Shown: in pieces, positions 31,998 through 41,388 of the stretch
Layout of the letters: every line of letters starts with the position of its first letter
Position numbering within the stretch: the first letter of the stretch is position 1
Assembly (NCBI RefSeq): GCF_003013715.1
Contig: NC_072814.1
Span: forward strand, 558,001-622,000
DNA length: 64,000 nt
Reading direction: 5' to 3'
From: Candidozyma auris
Lineage: Eukaryota; Ascomycota; Pichiomycetes; Serinales; Metschnikowiaceae
Made by a program: the position numbers and the translations under genes
The notes under the pieces: model-generated
Databases searched by the model: none
What the model saw: the letters and a program-made list of their open reading frames with translations, nothing else
Told to the model about the DNA's origin: nothing

Positions 31998-33017
31998 TGT
32001 AGGTGGAGGGATAGAGTAGATACAATATACTTTTTTTTTCTAATTCACCGACACGTCTAAGATCAGAGGCACGGGTGCGCAAAACGGTAAGCAACCAAGG
32101 GAAAGAGATGATAATGGAAAACGGCCCTAAGCAGCATTTAGGTTTAAATATATGGCGTCTTATAAAAAATCGATATCAAATTTTGTTCCAGAAATCAAGC
32201 TAAGGTGTGCAATCCAACGTCTATGGTAAACTCGTGCTCTCTACTTAGAGATACTTAAACCCAGCATCGATATATTGTCATTTATTCGAAATACAATTAT
32301 TTCGTTTTTTCTTGTGATTAACTCTGCATTTTCTGTCACTTGATCCAATTCTAACACGGTAATGTATGGAGCAAGTTCCATAAGCTAAATAAAGAAGCTA
32401 GATAAGTACACTTGGCTGCGAAAAACATCTTCACGCTAGTGGACGTTGTGATGCGGAAGTATGTTTACTTTGAATTTCTGTAATTGATAGGATTCCGCTT
32501 GATAATAAAATCCAGGCCAGTCTGTTATTATAAAACTGTATCACCACAATTGGTTTACAGAATCAATCTAGCTACTTCATTTGAGAGCTATACTATGGGC
32601 TACTTAAAGAGGCTCTTGAAACACTTAAGAGAACCTATATAATAGGACTAATGAACTTCTCTGATGTTCTATATCAAGAGATCTGCTGCATAAATAGTAA
32701 CAGTTAGCGAAAGAAAATGATAATTTAAACCTCCAGACCGAATCTCAGTATAGGTCCGTTCTCAGCACCAGGCATGCCAATACGCTCTCACTGCTTACGT
32801 TGTTACATCCAGCTGATAATTTGAAAACATCTGTTGACAGGGATAAAGAGATGGTAGAATGCTTTGGTAATTTTCGCAATGGCCCCCTCCAGCTAATGGA
32901 CTTACCTTCCCGTGGATCATCTCTCCACGCGCTACACAAACGCGCAAGATGTTTTCGCAACCGCGTATCTAAACAAATTGTAACCACAGCTCTTTCACCT
33001 TTACTTCTATACTCGCC
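31998..33017. promoter_or_regulatory. divergent SPT16/PRI2 region with MCB-like sites
   Basis: AT-rich 1-kb divergent promoter. Three ACGCG cores (MBF/MCB-type) lie within 40 bases close to PRI2: ACGCGC at 32927-32932, ACGCGC at 32940-32945, and CGCGT (reverse ACGCG) at 32962-32966, about 50-90 bases before the PRI2 ATG. DNA-replication genes are typical MBF targets. The remainder shows no gene. Confidence 0.6.
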
Positions 33018-34547
33018 ATGTTCAGACAAACGAAAAGGAGAACAGCGGGTAGAAGGAATTTTGAGGAAGTGTCTTCTTACGCTGAGTCCTCCAAATCATT
33101 GTACCCATCGAGGTTGTCATTTTATGACTTACCTCCATTGGAAGAGATCACATTGGAGGAGTTCGAAAGCTGGGCAATTGATAGGTTGAAGATCTTGATT
33201 GAAATTGAGTCATGTTTAGCTAGATCGAAGCCACTCAAGGATATTGAAACGGTGGTGAGACCGCTCTTGCTCAAATTTTTACCTTTGAACCCGCCCTCGT
33301 CTGGCTCAGACGCCCAGATAATCGCCGAAAGAAAGAAGGACCATTATTCCCATTACACGTTGCGTCTTGTGTTTTGCAGAACAGAAGAACTCAGGAAGAA
33401 GTTTGTTAAGAACGAAGCAACATTATTCAAGATCAGGTACAATATGCTCCAGCCAAAAGAACAGTTGGAGTTTGCGAAGTTGTACAGCGACAAGTTGATG
33501 TGGGAATACATCTCTAATGAAGAGAAGCTTGAACTAATGGACGAGTTGGTTGCTGCCTCAGGACCAGTTATAAGAACAATCTTGACCATTGAGAACGCGG
33601 GAGATGCCAATTTCTCAATCACTTCTGAGCAACTAAGGCACCACATTCGAAACAAGGAAAGCTTCATCAAGTTGCCTTTTGAGAAGGTTCCTAATTTGGT
33701 GTCTCTGAGACAAGTGTACCTCCGTCGTGGTTTTGCATACATCCCTTCTACATTGCAAGTTTCATTGCTTTCAGTGGTGTTCAGTGAGCTGTTGAACCTG
33801 GCGCTTCTAAAGACCTTCCAAGCAATCCCGAGACTCGAGGAAGATGATCGTTTATTACCTCTCCTCAACAATTTGTCCCGCGGCTTTGCAAGCATTCAAT
33901 ACGATAGCTTTGCTGACCCTGCCACTGCATCTGATATCAACGCTACTTCGGTGACCACTCCGCAAATCTCCAAGCATTACCCACTTTGTGCATCCCACCT
34001 TCAGAAAGCATTGGTCGCCAACTCTCACTTAAAGTACAACGGTAGGCAACAGCTAGGATTGTTTCTTAAAGGTATTGGTCTTAATGTTGATGAGGCTATG
34101 AAATTCTGGTCATACCAATTCACAAAGTCTTCGAAGATGAATATGGATACGTTTAACAAAGAGTATAAGTATAACGTTAGACACACGTATGGTCTAGAGG
34201 GTGGTCGTATAAATTACAAGCCGTGGGACTGTGCGACGATATTGCTGAAACCAAAGCCTCAAAAGGGCGAATACCATGGTTGTCCATACAGAGACTTGCC
34301 TCTTGAGCTGTTGGTAGAGACGTTGGGTCAGATGGGAATACAAGACCAACATGACATCAACGGTATCGTCGAAGATGTCAACAAAAACGACTACACAGTG
34401 GCTTGCACGCGTGTTTTTGAAATCACCCACAAGCATCAGCTCCAAGGAAAGAACGAGAACCTTCATATCAACCACCCCAACTTGTACTTTGACAGGTCAA
34501 GACAGTTGGAGCGTAACGATACGAAGGCTGTGTCTACCGCGAGATAA
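33018..34547 (+). CDS. PRI2: DNA primase large subunit
   Basis: Iron-sulfur subunit of DNA polymerase alpha-primase that makes RNA primers for Okazaki fragments (family knowledge). 509 residues. The four cluster cysteines are visible as Cys324 (HYPLCASHL), Cys405 (WDCATIL), Cys422 (YHGCPYRD) and Cys463 (VACTRVFE). Their spacing of 81, 17 and 41 residues closely matches the yeast protein. N-terminal helical half: LSFYDLPP, SHYTLRLVFCRTEELRKKF, LPFEKVPNLV. The C-terminal domain has HLKYNGRQQLGLFLKGIGL. The ATG at 33018 is preceded by MCB-like elements. Tail-to-tail with the PEX11-like gene, 64 bp apart. Confidence 0.95.
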   Translation: MFRQTKRRTAGRRNFEEVSSYAESSKSLYPSRLSFYDLPPLEEITLEEFESWAIDRLKILIEIESCLARSKPLKDIETVVRPLLLKFLPLNPPSSGSDAQIIAERKKDHYSHYTLRLVFCRTEELRKKFVKNEATLFKIRYNMLQPKEQLEFAKLYSDKLMWEYISNEEKLELMDELVAASGPVIRTILTIENAGDANFSITSEQLRHHIRNKESFIKLPFEKVPNLVSLRQVYLRRGFAYIPSTLQVSLLSVVFSELLNLALLKTFQAIPRLEEDDRLLPLLNNLSRGFASIQYDSFADPATASDINATSVTTPQISKHYPLCASHLQKALVANSHLKYNGRQQLGLFLKGIGLNVDEAMKFWSYQFTKSSKMNMDTFNKEYKYNVRHTYGLEGGRINYKPWDCATILLKPKPQKGEYHGCPYRDLPLELLVETLGQMGIQDQHDINGIVEDVNKNDYTVACTRVFEITHKHQLQGKNENLHINHPNLYFDRSRQLERNDTKAVSTAR

Positions 34548-34611
34548 GCGTAACATGTTCTGTTATGTATAATAAATATATCTGCTGAATTTGAATAGAT
34601 TTCAATCAAGT

Positions 34612-35496
34612 CTAGCTCAAATCTATCGAGGCCCACATGTCTCTAAAGCCCCACCAGGAGGCTCCGCTACCGCAAAGACCGACCCAGAATGGAGTCAAGC
34701 AACCTTCATAGAGCGACCAATGCACAACCAATGGAAGCTGGACTGCTTGCTTGAACACCGCCAAGCGCCAGTTGCTGTCCCATTTGGCAAACGGTGTTCT
34801 TCTGAAAAGCTCCACTATCTCGAGCACCAAGTAGGCACCCCATACTCTCGAACACCACACATACGTGAGCATGGACCAGTAGGCATTATCGCCTGTGCCA
34901 ACCCAATTGTGGTCTGTGAGCCAGCCGGCATTTTCAAAAAGCTCGAGGACAAGACAGTTGATCGACTGTAAGAAATTGACGATGCGGTCAAGTCGAGGTA
35001 CCGACGACGCTGGATTCATCATGGCGGTGAATTCGTCAATGATCCAAGGCATGTACTTGATGGAGTCAGTGAGACGATTGAAGATTCTCACGTCCGCAAT
35101 ATATGACGACACCGCTTTCAAGTGGACGGCAAGATTGGACTTATATTCCACTTCCACATTCTCTGATTCCTTAGTTTTTTCATTCAGCTTTTCCACCTCG
35201 AAGTTCGTGTTGAACCCTCTGTTCACCAACTTGATAATATTGGCCTTCTGCTGCTTCAAGAACCTCACAATCTGGGGCTTGTTGTTCAAGATCGAGCTCA
35301 ACAATAGCGTGAAGTAACAAATGAAGTACAAGTTTGCATCAACAGACGAGGACTTGCTCAACACCTTATCGGTTATCTCCTGGTAGAATTTGCGAGAGAA
35401 GACGGACTTCTTGAGCAAAGCATTGAGACGCAACAACAAGGTAAGCGGGAGCGGACTCTTTGATTTTGTAAAAGCGGGAGCTACCTGCATTTCCAT
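34612..35496 (-). CDS. Peroxisomal membrane protein, PEX11 family
   Basis: Likely peroxisome-membrane elongation/division protein. 294 residues, somewhat long for Pex11 because of a charged insertion (residues about 85-115, NEKTKESENVEVEYK). Visible features: an N-terminal amphipathic/helical region with LLLRLNALLKKSVF and a hydrophobic YFICYFTLLLSSIL; a central DRIVNFLQSINCLVLELFENAGWLTDH block; and a terminal hydrophobic segment GLCGSGASWWGFRDMWASI. The block with LD.IVNFLQ...LVLELFENAGW and the glycine-rich end resemble fungal PEX11C-type proteins. The exact subtype (PEX11C, GIM5-like) is unsure. MEMQ start at 35494-35496; Met3 is an alternative. Confidence 0.68.
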   Translation of the reverse strand: MEMQVAPAFTKSKSPLPLTLLLRLNALLKKSVFSRKFYQEITDKVLSKSSSVDANLYFICYFTLLLSSILNNKPQIVRFLKQQKANIIKLVNRGFNTNFEVEKLNEKTKESENVEVEYKSNLAVHLKAVSSYIADVRIFNRLTDSIKYMPWIIDEFTAMMNPASSVPRLDRIVNFLQSINCLVLELFENAGWLTDHNWVGTGDNAYWSMLTYVWCSRVWGAYLVLEIVELFRRTPFAKWDSNWRLAVFKQAVQLPLVVHWSLYEGCLTPFWVGLCGSGASWWGFRDMWASIDLS

Positions 35497-36068
35497 GGTG
35501 AATCTAGAAAGTAATTTGAAGAAAGAAAAATGTGATGTATAAATAAAAATAAAAAAAGAATAGAAGCGATGAAGTGAAAAAGTGTTAGGTGAAAAATTGT
35601 ACAGTAATTGTCTGGGCTTTATAGGTTTAGCGGTAGGACGGCTATATGAAGAATCGATAACCGAGGTCTGTGCGCAAATAGAGTGTTATTTTTTTTCTGA
35701 ATATTTATGCTCACTGAAACACCGAGTTTTTTGCGCTACAGTGTGGAGTCAACTTAGTTGCCGGGAGACCCTGCCGAATTTGGAAGGTATTGCCGATGGC
35801 CTGTTCTTTATTGATATTTAAATAATTGAAAACCTCGAGTTTCATGAATCTCAGGCAAGAACTCCTTAGATTTGGTGCATCCTCGGAGTTGCTGCCGCTG
35901 CCATGTCATGGCGAAAAATATGTACTATGACAATGCCTGCATGCCACTGAGAATCCGGGGAACATGAATGTGATAGTGGCCCACTTGATTGGATCCTTAT
36001 TACGAGGTTGTGAAATCTTTTTTCCCAATCATTGCAACTTTTGCCCATGTTTTACCCGCTTTCGCGTC
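35497..36068. other. PEX11-like promoter / permease 3' region
   Basis: Spacer between two minus-strand genes, AT-rich near the PEX11-like start. No gene or confident regulatory element. Confidence 0.35.
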
Positions 36069-37778
36069 TTAGTCTCTTTCTTTGCTGGATGTTGATTCGT
36101 CAATGCCACGGTGAGTATACGTATCAAGCTCTTTGGACTTGTACACTTCTAAAGCGTGTTCGTCGGCAGACCCCACAACCTCTAAAACGACCTCATTGAG
36201 CTCTTCGACTTCGTCAGCGATTTGCGGCAACGCTAAGTTGAGAATCACTCCAATAAATCCGGTTAAGGCGAATCCTGTCTCCATAACCAAAACAATGGCG
36301 TCGAAGAAACCTTGCAATGCCTTATTTGGGCCCAAGTACGTAAATACGTAACTAAACCAGTCAGGCACGAGTGTAGCACCAAAGCCTGGAAGCAAAGATG
36401 CAGTAAGCAAAAACCTGTCTCGTCTCGTAAACTCGGTAGAACAAATAATCTTCATCCCGCTCACGGCAACCGAGGTGAAAAGAAATGTCGTCATTCCACC
36501 CAAAACGGCCTTTGGAATCGATACAATAGCACCAGCGAATTTGCTGAAAATTCCCATAATGAGAAGGAAAAACACAGCCCAGTACCCGACGGCTTTGTTG
36601 GCACATTTAGTGATGGAAATCACACCGTTATTTTGTGCAAATACTGACATGGGCGTTACCGTCATAAGACCGGCAAGAATACCGTTCAAGCCATCAGCGA
36701 GAACACCGCCTTGAATTCTGGAGTCAAAGAGTTCACCTTCGACTTCCAATCTTGAAACATCACATGTTGCTGTAATGTCTCCAATGGCTTCCATAACGCA
36801 GACAATGTACACTGCCAAGAACGGTAGCACAATTGGCCCATAAAGCTTCAAAGGGAAAGTTTTTACCCAGATAAAAGTTGCAGCAGGAGCCAGGTCAATA
36901 TCGGAATGGGAGAAGTAGCCACAAGCAGCAGCTACGATACAGCCAATCAACAAGCCCACAATGACAGCACACGACTTCATGATTGGAGATCCAAACCGTT
37001 CAGCGAGAATGATGGAAACGTAGACCAAAAACCCAAGACCGATAAATTCAGCAGAGCCCCAATGCAAAGGTTTGGCTGTCCCACAAGTTTCACCCACGCA
37101 GGAGGAGCCACCAGCCCAATCTTTGAAGCCAGATTCAATTAAATGGACACCTATCAAGAGTACGACCGGCCCAGTCACAATTGGTGGAAAGATCTTGTTC
37201 AAAACCTTCGATGGAGTGAATGATAAAAGTACGCTTAGAAGTCCGCAGAGAGACCCAGTTGCCAACAAATGGCCGTATCCTGCAATGCAGGGCTGTTTCA
37301 CTCCATTTATCGTCTCGCAGATGCCGCTATCGTACATCATGGGAAACGATTTGGTGACGATAGTGATGGTTGAAAAAGATGTGCCCACCACAGAGAGCAA
37401 ACCAGTGCCCAAGTAGTAATTGGACTTCCACAAGCGGAACCTTGTGATCTGGATGATGGACAAGATGCCCGAGGTAATTAAAGACGCAGAAACAAGATAC
37501 TCTGTTGTGGTGGCATCAAAGTTAGCCGTCGATGAAATTATAAGCGGTGGAGTCACCACACCAGCCAACATAGCCAACGCATGTTGGAGACCTAGAAGAA
37601 ACCCTAGGAATAGTGGCATCTCCGAGTTCAAGCCGAAGAATGGCTGGGTCTTGGGAGTTTTATTCGTAAAGGGGATATCAGGAATAAATAAGTATGCGTA
37701 GTCGTAGTCACCGAAGAAACCATCTTTCGTGGTGACCTTGCGCACAACTCTCTTGCCCAAGCGTTTGACTGATTCCAT
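36069..37778 (-). CDS. Xanthine/uric acid permease (NAT/NCS2 family)
   Basis: Plasma-membrane proton-coupled purine transporter, closest by motifs to UapA/UapC of Aspergillus and Candida Xut1 (family knowledge). 569 residues with about 14 hydrophobic segments. Key motifs: GLQHALAM (QH motif of TM1), VVGTSFSTI, VCVMEAIGDITATCDVSRLEVEG (TM8, with the substrate-binding Glu) and the NAT signature FAQNNGVISITKCANKAVG. The last signature residue is Lys where UapA has Arg; the family pattern allows both. Both soluble ends are short. The upstream region has at least seven GATAAG motifs, in keeping with nitrogen-regulated expression. Substrate identity is inferred from motifs only. Confidence 0.88.
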   Translation of the reverse strand: MESVKRLGKRVVRKVTTKDGFFGDYDYAYLFIPDIPFTNKTPKTQPFFGLNSEMPLFLGFLLGLQHALAMLAGVVTPPLIISSTANFDATTTEYLVSASLITSGILSIIQITRFRLWKSNYYLGTGLLSVVGTSFSTITIVTKSFPMMYDSGICETINGVKQPCIAGYGHLLATGSLCGLLSVLLSFTPSKVLNKIFPPIVTGPVVLLIGVHLIESGFKDWAGGSSCVGETCGTAKPLHWGSAEFIGLGFLVYVSIILAERFGSPIMKSCAVIVGLLIGCIVAAACGYFSHSDIDLAPAATFIWVKTFPLKLYGPIVLPFLAVYIVCVMEAIGDITATCDVSRLEVEGELFDSRIQGGVLADGLNGILAGLMTVTPMSVFAQNNGVISITKCANKAVGYWAVFFLLIMGIFSKFAGAIVSIPKAVLGGMTTFLFTSVAVSGMKIICSTEFTRRDRFLLTASLLPGFGATLVPDWFSYVFTYLGPNKALQGFFDAIVLVMETGFALTGFIGVILNLALPQIADEVEELNEVVLEVVGSADEHALEVYKSKELDTYTHRGIDESTSSKERD

Positions 37779-39453
37779 GGTGGATTATTTTGGAACTAAT
37801 GTGAAACTTGAGGAAAAAAAGCTAGATGGCCATCTTTAAATGCAAAAGCAGAAGAGATAAGAAAGGATATTTCGTGCAAGCATCAAGGTGCAGTGTTACG
37901 GCGGATAAGTTCTGCGATGGGAGTGAAAAATGCCCGCCGCTCGTTATCAAGGTTTGTTAGCGAATGCAGAATGCCGTACCTAGACAATGATATTCTTCGA
38001 TAAGAAAAGGTTTCAAAGTGTGGACTGTAGTGATTTTGTGACTTGATCCTAAGAGTTTTGATGACTCATATAAAATTTTAGGGCAACACTGTTGTAATAT
38101 TGGATTTCATGGACCATTTGCAACCCGGGGTGCGTTCATTGGCTGTGAGAAGCGATAAGATAAGCGCCATGAAGTTGAGTTTGTAAGGGTTTCGGTGATC
38201 TCCGCGACGTGATAAGATGGGAGGATAACGTGAGCAAGACCAAGGAATTATCCGTTAATTTTTTCTTGCCTTCTTAGCATTTTCACTAGTGTTTTACGTT
38301 TTGACAATTTTGCTTGAAAAGAGTGTGGGGCATGTTGCGAATGGATCAAAAAACGGAATTCAAGCGCTAATAAACTGAATATAGGGCGAGTGCTGTCGAG
38401 GACGCCAATATTTCCGAAACATCTCCCATCAAAGACTAGATCTACCAACGAATATGCTCATGTTGATGCAAATTCCTATCGCTGATCCAAATATGGCAAT
38501 GAAACCGTAAATCCTGGCAGCTTCCTGAAGCAATTGTCTGAAGAAGCACAAAAGATATAATATTGTCTTCGATGTCAACTTGATCATATCAGTCACATGG
38601 AATCTGACTGACTTTTTCTTATGGTGTCTCAGTTGTGAGCGACCTCGTTTCTGAGGCCTTTATGCTGGACATTGTGGGCTTAGAAGTCAGTAAGGATTTG
38701 CATCTCGATATATGAGTATATTTGACGATTTTCACGGAAAATCATTCTTACTCGTGGATAAAGTCATAAGCTCCTTAGGACGTATGTCTAGCTTAGTTAT
38801 AGATGAATGGGAGTGGCTTGGGTACATTCAATTACAGATTATCTTTGGTGAAAACTCTGTTTTAAATTTACGCCATGCCAGATTGCTTGTCTTCATGGCA
38901 GATCATAAAAGTCAATTCGCATCGTGAGAGCTACTTGTCCATGACGTCACACGAAGTTTCTATCTCGTTTCTTTCCAAATTTCAAGGTCTATACAATGCG
39001 CTTGATACGAAATACTCCTCATGGAAGCGAAAAGCAAAGATTTAAAGGAAACTCACGGTGTTGCAATTATTGTACAATTTTCAATGCGCTCTCCTACTCC
39101 TATGCCCTTAGCTCCACTAGCGTACTTCACGCGCACTGAAGGATCTCGCAAGGCTGAGGTCTGCAGCCAGATAATGACCCCTTTGCAGCATGGACCCTGG
39201 GGAGCAGTGACCGTTGGAAAAAAATGACCGTCGAGAGAAGAAAAAAAAGGCGTCAATTGTGCGTTATTCAAATCGCCTTCAATTCGGCCAATCACATCAA
39301 AACAAATAGTAGTGCCCAGTGCAAGGAGTGTTACTAAAATAATGCTTTTGATCATCCCCCAGACAATGGGGCTTCGCAACTTTTGACGATATCGAGGGAA
39401 TGTAAAGTACACTATACTAATTGGCAGTTCCTCCAGCAATTTTCAGCTTTTCC
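37779..39453. other. intergenic region upstream of the permease
   Basis: The left third is the permease promoter with the GATAAG cluster (listed separately). The remainder, to 39453, is AT-rich with no convincing gene; the frames at 38248-38448, 38712-38927 and 39053-39439 lack domains. It also forms the promoter of the small membrane protein gene. Confidence 0.4.
37856..38216. promoter_or_regulatory. GATAAG cluster (nitrogen GATA-factor sites)
   Basis: GATAAG occurs at 37856-37861, 37904-37909, 37999-38004, 38154-38159, 38159-38164 (overlapping) and 38211-38216, with TTATC at 37944-37948. All lie within about 440 bases upstream of the purine permease ATG. GATA activators (Gat1/Gln3 type) bind such clusters in nitrogen-catabolite genes. 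Confidence 0.7.
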
Positions 39454-39837
39454 ATGATCTCGAGGTACAGAGTGTTACCCATTCAAGGGTATCTTTTGGC
39501 TCTGTTGGCATTCACGCTAGCAGTGTTACAGTCACTAGATCTCATGGGAGCAGAGAAGTTCAAGTGTCACCACAAATGCACCCCGTGGTATTCCTTGTTT
39601 TTGCTCATTTTCACCATTTATGCCAACACCATCGAAGCAGATGATCACCACAGACGCAGAATGTGCTTGCAAGGAATGTTTCTTTTTGCCGTTTCGTGGA
39701 TAGACGTGTTCAGTACATGGCACTCGTCAGGAGGCTCCTGGGTGTACTTAGGGAACAGAGTCACCTCCATCGCCGCCCATTCTGCTGCCGTGGCCATTGC
39801 CGCCCAAAAGCATCAGGTCACAGGGTCAGCGTGGTAG
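39454..39837 (+). CDS. small multi-span membrane protein, uncharacterised
   Basis: I do not recognise the family. 127 codons starting MISRYRVLPIQGY. Hydrophobic segments: residues about 12-30 (LLALLAFTLAVLQSLDLMG), 41-56 (WYSLFLLIFTIYANTI), 70-85 (MCLQGMFLFAVSWIDV) and a weaker alanine-rich one near 108-120. The loop KFKCHHKC and the DDHHRRRMC segment are Cys/His-rich. Codon choice resembles the neighbouring genes, with a single CTG. The frame continues upstream only to a TTG, so the ATG at 39454 is the likely start. It sits alone in a 3.6-kb gap between the permease and MNN4. Could be a real lineage-specific gene or chance. Confidence 0.5.
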   Translation: MISRYRVLPIQGYLLALLAFTLAVLQSLDLMGAEKFKCHHKCTPWYSLFLLIFTIYANTIEADDHHRRRMCLQGMFLFAVSWIDVFSTWHSSGGSWVYLGNRVTSIAAHSAAVAIAAQKHQVTGSAW

Positions 39838-41388
39838 AGGACGGATAGATTGCAAGCTAAAGGTAAACCTGAAGAGGAATCGGGGCCTCTTCAGATTGTA
39901 CCAAAGCAAAGTCTGAAGCATAGAGGACAACTGTCTTCTACGCGAAGCTTAAAAGTTAGTTTATAGAAGCGATTCATTGCAGAAAAAAAAAGCAGTTGAG
40001 GCAATGGTCATAGTGTTGAGGGCGTGCAGTGAAAATGCTAGAAGCTAGGACGCATCCACATTGCGACTCATGATTGTTGATGCAAAGTCAACGTAATTTA
40101 GATCCTCGGGTAGACTTGTGAATTGTGTCAAGCAATACAATTGGTGTAAAATTTGAATGGCGCTATCAACGTCAAAGCCAGAAGCGTGGATTGGTAGCTG
40201 TCAATTGGAAAGTCGACGTGACGCAGCTTCGCAGTACATGCCTCTTTCACATTTGACCGCCTGATCTGGTAGAGGTCCACCGATAAGCAGACTACCCCAC
40301 CGAGTTCCCGCGCTCGTAACCTTCAAGTTGCCCTTCCTGAGGCTAACGAAACTCTAACTGACAGATTAGCTGATTGCAGTGCCAAGTCGAATCCTTTATG
40401 ATCTGCTTTCATTTTCCAGTCCTTTCTTGTCTTAGAGTGAAGTCTCTGGACATTTGGGGAATGCGCACACAGTACAACCTTGGCCCACCAGCTCCTGAGC
40501 GTCACAGAGAGCGTGATCCAAACAAGTGCCACGCTTTCGCCGTCACCTCTGGGCAGCGGGCTTGAGGGGGTTTTACGAGATTCGAAAAGATTGTGGGCTT
40601 TTAAAGGTGAATTTAATTACTTAGGTAAGACCCCAAAGGGTCCCTTCCCGTGGAAACTGCCTGCCTGCAAGGTGCGAAAAATACCTTGGGTCCTCGCCCG
40701 AAGTGGCCCTGGCGATAAGTGTCATTATTGTACCTTTTACCCCGATCGACTTCCCCCACCGCGGCACCTATGGCACCCACCCACCCACCACCTCGTAAAA
40801 ATAGGTTTCCTAAATTAAACCTAAAAGCTTATCAAACGAAGCCCACTTTGCTCTTTTTAGTATCCACATTTGCACCCAGCCACATCCTCTCACGAGAGCC
40901 CTAGTCACACAAGATCCGCTTGCGGAAGCTCACCCGACCGGATGCCGTTTACGGACGATTGCAGCATGTCCAGCGTCTCACTGCGAAAGCCCTGAAACCC
41001 AGCGGCACTCTCAAAACGCTCAAAGTGCAGAGCAATTGCCCTCTATATTCCACAAAGTTCAAAAGTGCTTGTCTAAATTTTTAAACAAATGTGTTTGCAC
41101 TAGCCCTCTTTTGATCTCCTCGTATCGTGTGACCGAGGTGCCCTTTCTGGAAGCTGCGAGAGTGAGTAGAGGAGATCCATACCACAATGTGATGAGCCGC
41201 CTTTGTTGCGCAGACACACGATCTTTTTTTTAGAAGGTACCTCAGTGCTGAATTCACTATTGTTTTTCTTCCTTCCTTCCTTCCTACCTCCCGCGTACTC
41301 TTATCCGGCCAACACTCCACCCTCACTTCTTCTAATCTTCCCAATCGTCCTTTTGCTGCATTGCGTTTAGCTGCTTCAGATTTTCACC
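39838..41388. promoter_or_regulatory. MNN4 upstream region
   Basis: 1.55 kb without a supported gene. Simple tracts include an ACCC repeat near 40775-40795 and a CTTC repeat near 41270-41285 just before MNN4; the leader is pyrimidine-rich. No RNA gene recognised. Confidence 0.4.
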
